In this document: positions 16,856 through 24,590 of the stretch, piece after piece
How the letters are laid out: every line of letters begins with the position of its first letter
How positions within the stretch are numbered: the stretch's first letter is position 1
Assembly: GCF_014653695.1 (NCBI RefSeq)
Contig: NZ_BNAR01000002.1
Span: forward strand, 806,001-870,000
Direction of reading: 5' to 3'
DNA from: Lentzea cavernae
Lineage (GTDB): Bacteria > Actinomycetota > Actinomycetes > Mycobacteriales > Pseudonocardiaceae
DNA length: 64,000 bases
Notes under the pieces: model-generated
Databases searched by the model: none
Told to the model about the DNA's origin: nothing
What the model saw: the letters and a program-made list of their open reading frames with translations, nothing else
Translations under genes and position numbers: made by a program

Positions 16856-18316
16856 GTGGTCACGGTATCCAGCTGGTTGCGTTCCCCGTGCCCCGCGCTG
16901 GTCGTCGACGCCGTCGGTGCGGTGCACGGCATGAACGACGCGGCCAAAACGCTCTTCCCCGAACAAGCCTTGCCGCCGGAATGGCGGCACGGCGAGTCCG
17001 TGCACGTCGCAGACCGCAGCTACGCAGCCCACCGGGTCGACAACGAGGACGGCTCCGTCACGTGGTGGCTGCTCGACGAGACGGACCTGCTGCTCGAGCG
17101 GGAACGGGCCGGGCTGCTGGCCCAGATGTCGAGCGCCCTGATGACGTCGCTCAACCCCGAGCGGTGCATGAACGTCGTGGCCGAACTGGCCGCCGCGCAC
17201 CTCGCCGACGAGGTCCTGGTCATCGCGCCGCCCTCCGGTGACGGGCACCCCATGACCCGCTGCCGCCGCGGTGAGGCGCCGACCTACGAACGGCAGCACG
17301 TCGACGTCGAAGAGGTCATCGGCCTGAGCGAGGCGCTGCGCGGGTTCCCGCCGGTGCCGTCGCGGTGGATCGACCCGGCCGCGGCGCCCGAGTGGCTCGC
17401 CGCCGGCGTGGTGTCGATCGTCGTGACGCCCCTGCCCGGCCACGGCGTGCCGGCCGGAGCGTTGATCCTCATGCGGCGCGACGAGCAGTTCACCGAGGAC
17501 GAGGAGGCCTTCGCGCGGCTGTTCGCGTCCCGTGCGGGCGTGGCCATCTCGGCGGCGAGCCTGTTCACCCAGCAGGCCGTGATCACCGACCGGCTGACCC
17601 GCGACCTGCTGCCGCCCGTCCTGCGCCGCTACGAGCACGTCGAGCTGGCCGGGCGCTACCGCGCGTCCGGCGACACCGAACGCGTCGGCGGCGACTTCTA
17701 CGACGTGCACGAGCTGCCGGACGACCAGCTGTTCGTCGTGCTCGGCGACGTCTGCGGCAAGGGCCTCGACGCGGCGGCGCAGACCGGCAAGGTCCGCACG
17801 GCCGTGCACGCGCTCCTGCAGGTCGTGACCGACCACGAGAAGATGCTGCACGCCCTCAACCAGGCGCTGCTCACGACGGACGAGTCGCGCTTCATCACCA
17901 CGGTCGTCGGCACCGTCCGTCCCGTGGACGAAGGCCTGCACGTGCGGCTGACCTCGGGCGGGCACCTGCCTCCGTTGATCATCCGGGCCAACGGCGAGGT
18001 CGAGGTGGCCAGGACGAAGGGCACGCTCGTCGGCATCCTGCCCCGGATCAAGACCGCGACCGACGAGGTCGTGCTGGCTCCCGGCGACTCGTGCCTGCTC
18101 TACACCGACGGCATCACCGAGGCCAACGGCGGCCCGCTGGGCGACGAGGAGTTCGGCGAGGAACGCCTGCACCGCGCCCTGGCGGCCTGCGGCGGCATGC
18201 CGGCCGAGGCGCTGGTCGAACACGTGCACATGCTCGCCTCGCAGTGGGTCGGCGGCGGCGAGCACGACGACATGGCCGTGCTCGCGATCGCCGCCCCGCG
18301 GAGGAGGCCTTCGTGA
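16856..18316 (+). CDS. PAS/GAF-linked SpoIIE (PP2C) phosphatase
   Basis: 486 residues from a GTG at 16856. A short PAS-like part (about 10-75) is followed by a GAF-like domain (about 90-245) and a SpoIIE/RsbU phosphatase domain (about 260-480) with VGGDFYDV, GDVCGKGLDAA, LTSGGHLPP, YTDGITEANG and HDDMAVLAI, so all Mn-binding Asp residues are present. Such enzymes dephosphorylate STAS anti-anti-sigma proteins in partner switches. It overlaps the next gene, a B12-binding protein, by 4 bases (GTGA), so the two must work together. A STAS protein is encoded nearby at 22542-22883. Confidence 0.9.
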   Translation: MVTVSSWLRSPCPALVVDAVGAVHGMNDAAKTLFPEQALPPEWRHGESVHVADRSYAAHRVDNEDGSVTWWLLDETDLLLERERAGLLAQMSSALMTSLNPERCMNVVAELAAAHLADEVLVIAPPSGDGHPMTRCRRGEAPTYERQHVDVEEVIGLSEALRGFPPVPSRWIDPAAAPEWLAAGVVSIVVTPLPGHGVPAGALILMRRDEQFTEDEEAFARLFASRAGVAISAASLFTQQAVITDRLTRDLLPPVLRRYEHVELAGRYRASGDTERVGGDFYDVHELPDDQLFVVLGDVCGKGLDAAAQTGKVRTAVHALLQVVTDHEKMLHALNQALLTTDESRFITTVVGTVRPVDEGLHVRLTSGGHLPPLIIRANGEVEVARTKGTLVGILPRIKTATDEVVLAPGDSCLLYTDGITEANGGPLGDEEFGEERLHRALAACGGMPAEALVEHVHMLASQWVGGGEHDDMAVLAIAAPRRRPS

Positions 18317-19344
18317 ACCCGGTCGCGGACGTGGTCGACGCCCTGTGGGCCGCCGCGCTCGACGGCGACGAGCACCGCGCGACCGACGTGGTGCTCGGCG
18401 CCGCCCGCGAGCACGGCCACGAGACCGTGCTGCTCGACGTGGTCGGCGCGGTCCAGAAGCGGGTCGGCGGGGAGTGGGCCGCGAACCGGATCAGCGTGGC
18501 GCAGGAGCACGCGATCACCGCGATCAACGACCGCGCGGTCACCGCGTTGTCGCTCGACCGGCCCCGGCGCAAGGCCGAGCACGGACGCGTGACGGTGGCG
18601 TGCGTGGACGGCGAGTGGCACGCGCTGCCCGCGCGGTTGCTGGCGGAGGTGCTGGCGCTGCGCGGTTTCGCCGTCGACTACCTGGGCGCGCAGGTGCCCA
18701 CCCCGCACCTCATCACGTACCTGCACCGCACCGGCCCGGACGTGGTGGCGCTGTCGAGCTCGATCGCCACCCGGCTGCCGGCGGCGCACTCCACGATGAC
18801 GGCGTGCCAGGCGACGGGCGTGCCCGTGATGGTCGGCGGCGCCGCGTTCGGCCCGGACGGCGTGTACGCGCGGCGGTTCGGCGCGAACGCGTGGGCCGCC
18901 GACGCCCGGTCCGCCGCGGACATGCTGCTGTCGCAGACGCTGCCCGCGCCGAGCCCGCCCCACCAGCCGGTCGACGACCTGCCGCACCTCGCCGACCAGG
19001 AGTACACCCTGGTGACGCGCAGCGCCCGCGACCTCGTGCGGTCGGTGTACCGCGGTCTCGAGGACCGGGTGCCCGCCATGGACTCCTACAGCGACGAGCA
19101 GCGGCACCACACGGCCGAGGACCTGGCGCACATCGTCGAGTACCTCGCGACCGCGCTGTACGTGGACGACGACTCGTTGTTCCGGGACTTCCTCTCCTGG
19201 ACCGGTGACGTGCTCAACGCCCGCGGGGTGCCGGCACAGGTGCTGGAGCCCACCCTGGACCTCCTCTCGGCGCAACTCCGCGACTTCCCGCGCGCGCAGC
19301 GGATGCTCGCCCGGCCGCGTCTAGGTGTCCAGACCGTGAACTAG
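18313..19344 (+). CDS. Cobalamin-binding protein with Wx9EH photoreceptor motif
   Basis: 343 residues from GTG 18313. Residues 1-85 form a four-helix-bundle-like region carrying W55-x9-E65-H66, the motif that in CarH/LitR light sensors caps the adenosyl group of coenzyme B12. The B12-binding Rossmann domain follows (about 92-205): E101-W-H103-A-L-P takes the place of DxHxxG, keeping the cobalt-binding His, then LRGFAVDYLG, ALSSSIA and MVGGAAF. The C-terminal 120 residues are helical (AEDLAHIVEYLATALY, DFLSWTGDVLNARGVP). No MerR DNA-binding domain is present. Coupled to the SpoIIE phosphatase gene, it is probably its light or B12-state sensor. Confidence 0.82.
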   Translation: MNPVADVVDALWAAALDGDEHRATDVVLGAAREHGHETVLLDVVGAVQKRVGGEWAANRISVAQEHAITAINDRAVTALSLDRPRRKAEHGRVTVACVDGEWHALPARLLAEVLALRGFAVDYLGAQVPTPHLITYLHRTGPDVVALSSSIATRLPAAHSTMTACQATGVPVMVGGAAFGPDGVYARRFGANAWAADARSAADMLLSQTLPAPSPPHQPVDDLPHLADQEYTLVTRSARDLVRSVYRGLEDRVPAMDSYSDEQRHHTAEDLAHIVEYLATALYVDDDSLFRDFLSWTGDVLNARGVPAQVLEPTLDLLSAQLRDFPRAQRMLARPRLGVQTVN

Positions 19345-19530
19345 GGCTTGCATCGAACTCCGTCTTCGCGACAGCCGGGACCTCGATTCAGAACTTGATC
19401 CCAAGTGGACGGACGCAGAGTGTGCCTTCCACGCACGGGGTGTGCTCGCCCGATCGCGGTTCGTGTTAGTGAAACCCTTTATTCCCAACGGCCTTGTGCC
19501 ACATAGATTTGAAATGTTTTCATCTCGCTC

Positions 19531-20301
19531 ATGGAGATGGGCACGGCCACACCGATCGCGGCCTACGTCGTCGCGGTTCTCGGTTCCACTTTGGGCCTCC
19601 TGGCCGCGGAGCGGGCACGGAACGCGAACAGGACGACACGGAACTGGTGGATCGCCGTCGCCGCCGTGTCGATCGGCGGCCTCGGGATCTGGGGCATGCA
19701 CTTCACCGCGATGCTCGGCACGTGGATGGGGTCGAACGTCTCCTACGACATCCCGATCACGTTGCTGAGCATGGTCGTCGCGATCGTGGTCGTCGCGATC
19801 GGACTGTTCATCGTCCGGCGCTACGGCGTCAACGGGGACACGCGCTTCCGGCTGCTCGCCGCGGGCGGGGTCGTCACGGGCCTCGGCGTGGCCGCGATGC
19901 ACTACACCGGCATGTCCGCGATCGTGATCAACGCCGACGTCAGCTACAACCTCGCCATCGTGGCGCTCTCGGTCGTGATCGCCGTGGTCGCCTCGACCGT
20001 CGCGCTGTGGTTCACGCGCAAGGTCACCGGCCCCCTCGCGGTCGGCGGCGCCGCGCTCGTGATGGGCGTCGCCGTCACCGGCATGCACTACACGGGCATG
20101 TACGCCATGACGATGGCGCACGACCACAGTGCGTCCATTGTGGTCGGAAACTCGCAGGAGCTGATCACGTCGTTGATCATCGGCGGCGCCGGCGTCAGCG
20201 TGGTCATCATCTTCCTGCTCGCCCTCACCTCGTCCGACGAGGAGACCCGCGAGGAGAGCGAGCTGCTCGACCGCGTCATGCGGCGCACCAGCCAGCGCTG
20301 A
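19531..20301 (+). CDS. MHYT-domain membrane sensor
   Basis: 256 residues with seven membrane helices and three MHYT-type motifs: GMHFT at 55-59, MHYT at 123-126 and MHYT at 185-188. MHYT modules are proposed to bind copper and sense oxygen, CO or NO; here no GGDEF, EAL or kinase domain is attached, and the protein ends in a short charged tail (SSDEETREESELL). The start is ATG 19531 or 19537; neither has a strong ribosome site. It follows the SpoIIE/B12 pair after 186 bp and may be a further input for the same pathway. Confidence 0.85.
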   Translation: MEMGTATPIAAYVVAVLGSTLGLLAAERARNANRTTRNWWIAVAAVSIGGLGIWGMHFTAMLGTWMGSNVSYDIPITLLSMVVAIVVVAIGLFIVRRYGVNGDTRFRLLAAGGVVTGLGVAAMHYTGMSAIVINADVSYNLAIVALSVVIAVVASTVALWFTRKVTGPLAVGGAALVMGVAVTGMHYTGMYAMTMAHDHSASIVVGNSQELITSLIIGGAGVSVVIIFLLALTSSDEETREESELLDRVMRRTSQR

Positions 20302-20304
20302 GCC

Positions 20305-20559
20305 CTACCGCAGGTGCACGAGCACCATCCCGTCGTTGCCGGGAGCGACTTCCACGCGCCGGTAGAGCTTCTTCACGTGCGGCTGCTTCAACATCGCGAG
20401 CACCCGGCTCCTGAGCGTGCCCGACCCCTTGCCCGTGATGATCTCCACGAGCGGCACCCGCTGCCCGGCCGCGCGGAACAGCGTGGCGCGGACGGCCTGC
20501 GCGATGTCCTGGTCGCTGCGGAAGATCGGGTGCAGGTCGACGGTCAGCTTGTCCGGCAC
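20305..20559 (-). CDS. Small Smr-domain protein
   Basis: 84 residues from a GTG at 20559. It is a stand-alone Smr domain: TVDLHPIFRSDQD matches the LDLHG-type motif and EIITGKGSGTLRSRVLAML matches the TGxGxG motif, the two hallmarks of Smr nucleases of the MutS2 C-terminus type. Small Smr proteins can nick or bind branched nucleic acids. The gene starts inside the tail of the MFS gene (16-base overlap), so it is probably co-transcribed with it. Its stop is 3 bp from the convergent MHYT gene. Confidence 0.75.
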   Translation of the reverse strand: MPDKLTVDLHPIFRSDQDIAQAVRATLFRAAGQRVPLVEIITGKGSGTLRSRVLAMLKQPHVKKLYRRVEVAPGNDGMVLVHLR

Positions 20560-21746
20560 GCGCCCATTCTGCCCGGCGCCAGCAGGGGCGTCACCACGAG
20601 TCCCGCCAGCGCGCCGCCCGCGGTGACGACACAGGCGACCACGACGGCGACGCGCAACGACACCGTTTGCGCGAGCAGCGGCCCGGCGAGGGCGCCGATC
20701 AACGTCGCCAACGCCTCCGCCGACAGGAACACCGCGCCGATCCGCCCGAGCGCCTCGTTCGGAACCTCCCGCTGCAGCACCGTTTGCGGCGTCACGAGCG
20801 TCATCGAACCGAACACACCGATCGCCACGCCGGCGGGCAACGCGACGACCAACGACGTAGAACTGAAGAGCACGAAGAACGCCACGGCGGCCGCCGACTG
20901 GCTCGCCGCGAGCAGGTACCGCGGCTGCACCCGGTCGACCAGCCGGCGGATCAGCACCGCCCCCAGCAGGAACCCGGCGCCGAGTGCCGACACCACGAGC
21001 CCGATCTGCTCGCTGCCACCGAGCCGCTCGATCCCGAACGGCACGAGCAACGCGCTGAGCGAGGCGTTGGCCGCCAGGAACACCGCGGTCAACGGCAGCA
21101 GCACCACCGCGATCGGCAGGCCCCGCAACACCCTCCACCCGTCGGCGAGGTCGGCCCGCTCGCCCTTCACCACCCCGCCGCGACGGGTCGTCAGCGCGAT
21201 CGCGGCCGCCGAGACGAGGTAGCTGGCGACGTCGATCCAGATGAGCGCCTGGAACCCGGCGAACGTCAGAACGGCCGCCCCGAGCGGTGGCGCGACGAGG
21301 CGGACCGTGCCGTCGGTGAACGCGTTCAGCGAGTTCGCGCTGCTCAGAGCACTGCCCGTGCCGACGACGACCGGCAGGTGCGCCTGCGCGGCCGGGCGGA
21401 ACAACACGGCGCCGGTGCTCTCCGCGACCAGCGCCGCGTAGACCAGCCACAGCGAGTGCTCCGCCGTGGCGAACACCATCAACGCGACGGCGGTGGCGCG
21501 GAACAGGTCCGCGGCGACCATCACGCGCCGGCGGTCCCAGCGGTCGGTCAGCACGCCCGCGATCGGGCCCAGCAGCAGCGGTGGCAGGCACTCGGCCACG
21601 AGCGTGAGGCCGGTCGCGAGCAACGAACCCGTGAGCGCGTGGACGTGGGCCGGGATGGCGATCACCAGCAGCCAGGAGCCCAGCAGGCTCACCGTCCGGC
21701 CGGTCCAGAGCAGCCTGAAATCACGGATCTTGAACGCTTCGAACAC
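20544..21746 (-). CDS. MFS transporter (MefA/DHA3-like)
   Basis: 400 residues, about twelve membrane helices. The start region FEAFKIRDFRLLWTGRTVSLLG is the typical N-terminus of MFS_3 (MefA/macrolide-efflux-like) exporters, and the helix 2-3 loop reads GVLTDRWDRRRVM. It resembles the MFS protein at 10550-11785 in branch but is clearly diverged. It likely exports a small amphiphilic compound. The gene is followed by the overlapping Smr gene. Upstream, 21747-21883 has no gene; it holds a perfect 12-bp palindrome, GCCTGCGCAGGC, at 21816-21827 that could be an operator. Confidence 0.87.
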   Translation of the reverse strand: MFEAFKIRDFRLLWTGRTVSLLGSWLLVIAIPAHVHALTGSLLATGLTLVAECLPPLLLGPIAGVLTDRWDRRRVMVAADLFRATAVALMVFATAEHSLWLVYAALVAESTGAVLFRPAAQAHLPVVVGTGSALSSANSLNAFTDGTVRLVAPPLGAAVLTFAGFQALIWIDVASYLVSAAAIALTTRRGGVVKGERADLADGWRVLRGLPIAVVLLPLTAVFLAANASLSALLVPFGIERLGGSEQIGLVVSALGAGFLLGAVLIRRLVDRVQPRYLLAASQSAAAVAFFVLFSSTSLVVALPAGVAIGVFGSMTLVTPQTVLQREVPNEALGRIGAVFLSAEALATLIGALAGPLLAQTVSLRVAVVVACVVTAGGALAGLVVTPLLAPGRMGACRTS

Positions 21747-21815
21747 CGCTACCCCCAGGTAGTCGTTCGTCAGGACGCCTGCCGCCGTCAGACGGCTGAT
21801 CAGCGCTCACATCCT

Positions 21816-21827
21816 GCCTGCGCAGGC
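21816..21827. promoter_or_regulatory. Perfect 12-bp palindrome upstream of MFS gene
   Basis: GCCTGCGCAGGC is self-complementary and lies 70 bp upstream of the MFS start and 57 bp downstream of the DUF1345 stop. It could be an operator for the MFS-Smr unit. Short GC palindromes arise easily in such DNA, so confidence is low. Confidence 0.3.
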
Positions 21828-21883
21828 GAACACGACCCGTGGCGGTTGCTCGACGCGGTGCTGCTCATCGCGGGGCACCCGAG

Positions 21884-22549
21884 TCACTGACTGCTGATGC
21901 TCGCGACCAGGTTGATCGTTGTCGCCAGCACCCCGGTGCCGAACAGGTACGACAGCAGGGCGTGCTTCAAGGCCGTCCGGCGCATCTCACGCCCCGACAG
22001 ACTCGTGTCGGACACCTGGAACGTCATCCCGATGCTGAACGCCACGTACGCGAAGTCGCCGTAGTCGGGCGGCTCGGGCTGGTTGAAGTCGATCCCGCCG
22101 TCCGCCCCGTAGTAGTACAACCGGGCGTACCGCAGCGTGAAGATCGTGTGCACGACCGCCCACGACAGCACCACGGACAACACACCGAGCCCGACGCGCA
22201 GCAGTTCGGACCCTCCGGTGGTGTGCGCGGCACGGGCCAGCACGAACCCCACGGACACCAGGCTCGCCAAGGCGGCCACGATCAGCACGACCTCGGCGAC
22301 GCGGCGGGTGGGGTCGTTGCGCACGGCGTGCCGGGCGGTCTCCTCGGCGTCCATCGGCCAGATGACCAGCCACGCCCGCACGAGGTACACGAGCGTGGCG
22401 ACGTCCCAGCCGACCAGCAGGCCGAACTCGCCGTGGCCGGTCAGCGCGACGGCGAGGCCGCTGACGAGGCCCGCGGCGAGCGCGGCGACGACCTTGGTGC
22501 GGTCCAGCACGAAGCCGTCGGGCAACGGGCGGGACGGCAGGTCAGGCAT
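21884..22549 (-). CDS. DUF1345 family membrane protein
   Basis: 221 residues with about five hydrophobic helices. The C-terminal part has the family pattern [27 protein letters not shown] followed by [16 protein letters not shown], which matches DUF1345. Function unknown; predicted inner-membrane protein. Its start overlaps the end of the STAS gene by 8 bases, so it is the last gene of a DsbA-like/STAS/DUF1345 operon. Confidence 0.83.
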   Translation of the reverse strand: MPDLPSRPLPDGFVLDRTKVVAALAAGLVSGLAVALTGHGEFGLLVGWDVATLVYLVRAWLVIWPMDAEETARHAVRNDPTRRVAEVVLIVAALASLVSVGFVLARAAHTTGGSELLRVGLGVLSVVLSWAVVHTIFTLRYARLYYYGADGGIDFNQPEPPDYGDFAYVAFSIGMTFQVSDTSLSGREMRRTALKHALLSYLFGTGVLATTINLVASISSQ

Positions 22550-22883
22550 CCAGCGCCGCGTCCACGTCCAGGTACAGCTCGAGCGTCTCGGTCAGGGTGG
22601 TGGCCTTCAGGGCCCGCAGCACGCTGCCCCTGGGCGACACGAGCCGGAACGGCGTGCCGCGCTCCTCGCCGCGCAGGTGGAACTCCACGAGCACGGAGAG
22701 ACCGGCGGACGCGAAGAACTCGACGCCGCTCACGTCCAGCACGATGGGAAGACCCTCGCCGAACGCCTCGGAGAGCTCGTCGCGCAGCAGCTCCGCCGTG
22801 TACGAGTCGACCTCCCCCTCAGCGCGGAGCACGACGGCGGTGTCGCGCTTGTCCGTCTCGACCTTCAGCAGCTGCTCTTCCAT
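22542..22883 (-). CDS. STAS-domain anti-anti-sigma factor
   Basis: 113 residues from ATG 22883. A single STAS domain with the core [23 protein letters not shown]; the Ser of ASAGL is the expected phosphorylation site. Proteins of this type bind anti-sigma kinases when unphosphorylated and are reactivated by SpoIIE-type phosphatases. One such phosphatase is encoded at 16856 in the same window, so the pair may belong to one partner switch; no RsbW-type kinase is seen here. It lies 1 bp after the DsbA-like gene and overlaps DUF1345 by 8 bases. Confidence 0.88.
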   Translation of the reverse strand: MEEQLLKVETDKRDTAVVLRAEGEVDSYTAELLRDELSEAFGEGLPIVLDVSGVEFFASAGLSVLVEFHLRGEERGTPFRLVSPRGSVLRALKATTLTETLELYLDVDAALDA

Positions 22884-22884
22884 C

Positions 22885-23502
22885 TCACGCCTCCCAGGCC
22901 TGCGCCAGCGCTCGCTCGAACAACTCGGTGGGCTGGGCGCCGGACACGGCCAGCCGTCCGGCGAGCACCACGAACGGCACGCCGGACACACCGATGTCGC
23001 GGGCGCGCTGCTCGTCGGCGCGCACCTCGGCCGCGTACGCGGCCGGGTCTTCGAGGACGGACTTCACGTCGGCGGCGTCGAGCCCCGCCTCGGTGGTGAT
23101 CTCGGACAACGACTCGGGCGTGAACAGCGACCGCGCCTGCCCGAAGTTGGCCTGCAACACCGCGTCGAGGACCTGGTGCTGAACGCCCTTCTCCCCCGCC
23201 AGGTGCAGCAGCCGGTGCACGTCGAACGTGTTGCCGACCTCGCGGTCCAGGCGGTACTCGAGGCCCTCGTCGCGCGCGAGCCCGGCGACGGACTCTTCCA
23301 TCTCGGCGGCGCGGGGGCCGAACTTGGCGGCAAGCATGTCCTGCACGGACTCGACGCCTGTTCTCGTGGGATCCAGCTCGAACGCGCGGTGCACCACGGT
23401 GATCTCGGCGCGGTGCTCGAACCCGGCGAGCGCCTTGTCGAAGCGCACCTTGCCGATGTAGCACCACGGGCAGATGACGTCAGCCCAGAACTCGACCTGC
23501 AT
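22885..23502 (-). CDS. DsbA family oxidoreductase (FrnE-like)
   Basis: 205 residues from ATG 23502, without signal peptide, so cytoplasmic. The active site C11-P-W-C14 follows the first strand (VEFWADVICPWCY), and the cis-Pro loop is in GVSGVPFVV. The inserted helical domain and length fit the FrnE/2-hydroxychromene-isomerase-like branch of DsbA proteins, which act as thiol oxidoreductases in polyketide pathways or stress defence. It heads the leftward STAS/DUF1345 operon and is divergent, over 74 bp with a Zur-like box, from the COG0523 pair. Confidence 0.9.
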   Translation of the reverse strand: MQVEFWADVICPWCYIGKVRFDKALAGFEHRAEITVVHRAFELDPTRTGVESVQDMLAAKFGPRAAEMEESVAGLARDEGLEYRLDREVGNTFDVHRLLHLAGEKGVQHQVLDAVLQANFGQARSLFTPESLSEITTEAGLDAADVKSVLEDPAAYAAEVRADEQRARDIGVSGVPFVVLAGRLAVSGAQPTELFERALAQAWEA

Positions 23503-23543
23503 CCTTCGATCATGTCATGCCTCCTGGCGGACGTCCGATCTAA

Positions 23544-23556
23544 AACGATAATCGTT
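23544..23556. promoter_or_regulatory. Zur-like zinc-repressor box
   Basis: AACGAT-A-ATCGTT is a perfect 6-1-6 palindrome within the AT-rich stretch TAAAACGATAATCGTTGTCA, which looks like actinobacterial Zur operators (core ATGATNATCAT-like). It sits 21 bp upstream of the first of two COG0523 genes, a classic Zur target, and 42 bp upstream of the divergent DsbA-like gene. Zinc-dependent repression is inferred. Confidence 0.6.
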
Positions 23557-23576
23557 GTCATGTACGCTTCACGACC

Positions 23577-24590
23577 ATGGCAGCACGGGTCGTATTGGTA
23601 GCCGGGTTCACCCACCACGACGTGGCCGACGAGCTCTGGCGGGCGTCACCGGAGTCGTCGCTGGTCAGACACGATCTGAGCAGCCTGGCCGACGGGGTGG
23701 TGCGGCGCTGGGCGGACGGCCGGCTCACGGTGCTGGAGCTCGCGCACGGCTGTGTGTCGTGCACGTTGCGGCTCGACCTGATCCCGTTGCTGGAGGGGCT
23801 GGATGGGCGCGTGATCGTGCAACTGGACCCGATGCTCGAACCGGAGGCCGTGTGCTTCGCGCTGAGCGAGACGGCGGTGGAGGTCGAGGCCGTCGTCACG
23901 GTCGTCGACAGCGCCACCTGGCTCGACGACGCCACGGGCACCGACTCGCTCGCCGACCGGGGCATGCGCGCGGCCGAGGGTGACGAGCGGACCGTCGCCC
24001 AGGTCGTGGTCGGGCAGGCGGAGTTCGCTGACGCGCTGGTGCTGACGGGCCCGGCCGGCCCGGTGCTCACCGCCGTGCTGGACCGCCTCTCCCCCGGCGC
24101 GCCCCGTCAGCGGCTGGACGCGCTGGACGTCGTCGCCCTGCTCGCGGCGATCCCGGACACCTCGCGGCGCGGCCTGATCGACGACGGTTTCGGGTCGTTG
24201 CTGTTCGGGCGGCCGTCGCTGGAGCCGGCGCACGGCGTGTCCGTCGTCCACTTCACCGACCGGCGCCCGTTCCACCCCATGCGCCTGCACGACTGCATCG
24301 ACGTGCTGCTCGACGGCGTGGTGCGGGTGCGCGGCCGGGTGTGGGTGGCGAGCCAGCCCGACGCGGCGCTGTGGCTCGAGTCCGCGGGCGGCGGGCTGCG
24401 CGTGGGCAACCTCGGGCCGTGGGAGGGCGACCGCGACCAGGAGGTCGTGGTGATCACGACGTCCGCCGACGCGGCGGAGATCAGCGCGGCCCTGCGCTCG
24501 GCCCTGGTCACCGACGAGGAGCTGGGGCTGATCACCGAGCTCGACTTCGCCGATCCGTTCGCCGACTGGCACGAGGAGATGGAACTCTGA
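23577..24590 (+). CDS. COG0523/CobW-like protein lacking the P-loop
   Basis: 337 residues from ATG 23577. It aligns along its whole length with the next gene: same RPFHPMRL segment, same C-terminal FADP-W ending, and GCVSC at 58-62 where GTPases of this family have GCICC. The Walker A motif is replaced by [11 protein letters not shown] at 10-20 instead of [11 protein letters not shown], with histidines in place of the nucleotide-binding residues, and no NKTD is seen. It is probably an inactive partner of the GTPase encoded 1 base later, or a metal-binding subunit. A Zur-like box precedes it. Confidence 0.78.
   Translation: MAARVVLVAGFTHHDVADELWRASPESSLVRHDLSSLADGVVRRWADGRLTVLELAHGCVSCTLRLDLIPLLEGLDGRVIVQLDPMLEPEAVCFALSETAVEVEAVVTVVDSATWLDDATGTDSLADRGMRAAEGDERTVAQVVVGQAEFADALVLTGPAGPVLTAVLDRLSPGAPRQRLDALDVVALLAAIPDTSRRGLIDDGFGSLLFGRPSLEPAHGVSVVHFTDRRPFHPMRLHDCIDVLLDGVVRVRGRVWVASQPDAALWLESAGGGLRVGNLGPWEGDRDQEVVVITTSADAAEISAALRSALVTDEELGLITELDFADPFADWHEEMEL

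Noticed and set aside
15833..18265. An 810-residue minus-strand frame opposite phzF-like and SpoIIE genes
   Set aside because: Low-complexity Arg/His/Gln/Gly product with no motifs; it is an antisense shadow of the two well-supported genes.
21832..21890. Short plus-strand stretch coding HDPWRLLDAVLLIAGH, possibly the remnant of a GAF or kinase gene
   Set aside because: Only about 20 codons and no further similarity on either side; too short to call a pseudogene.
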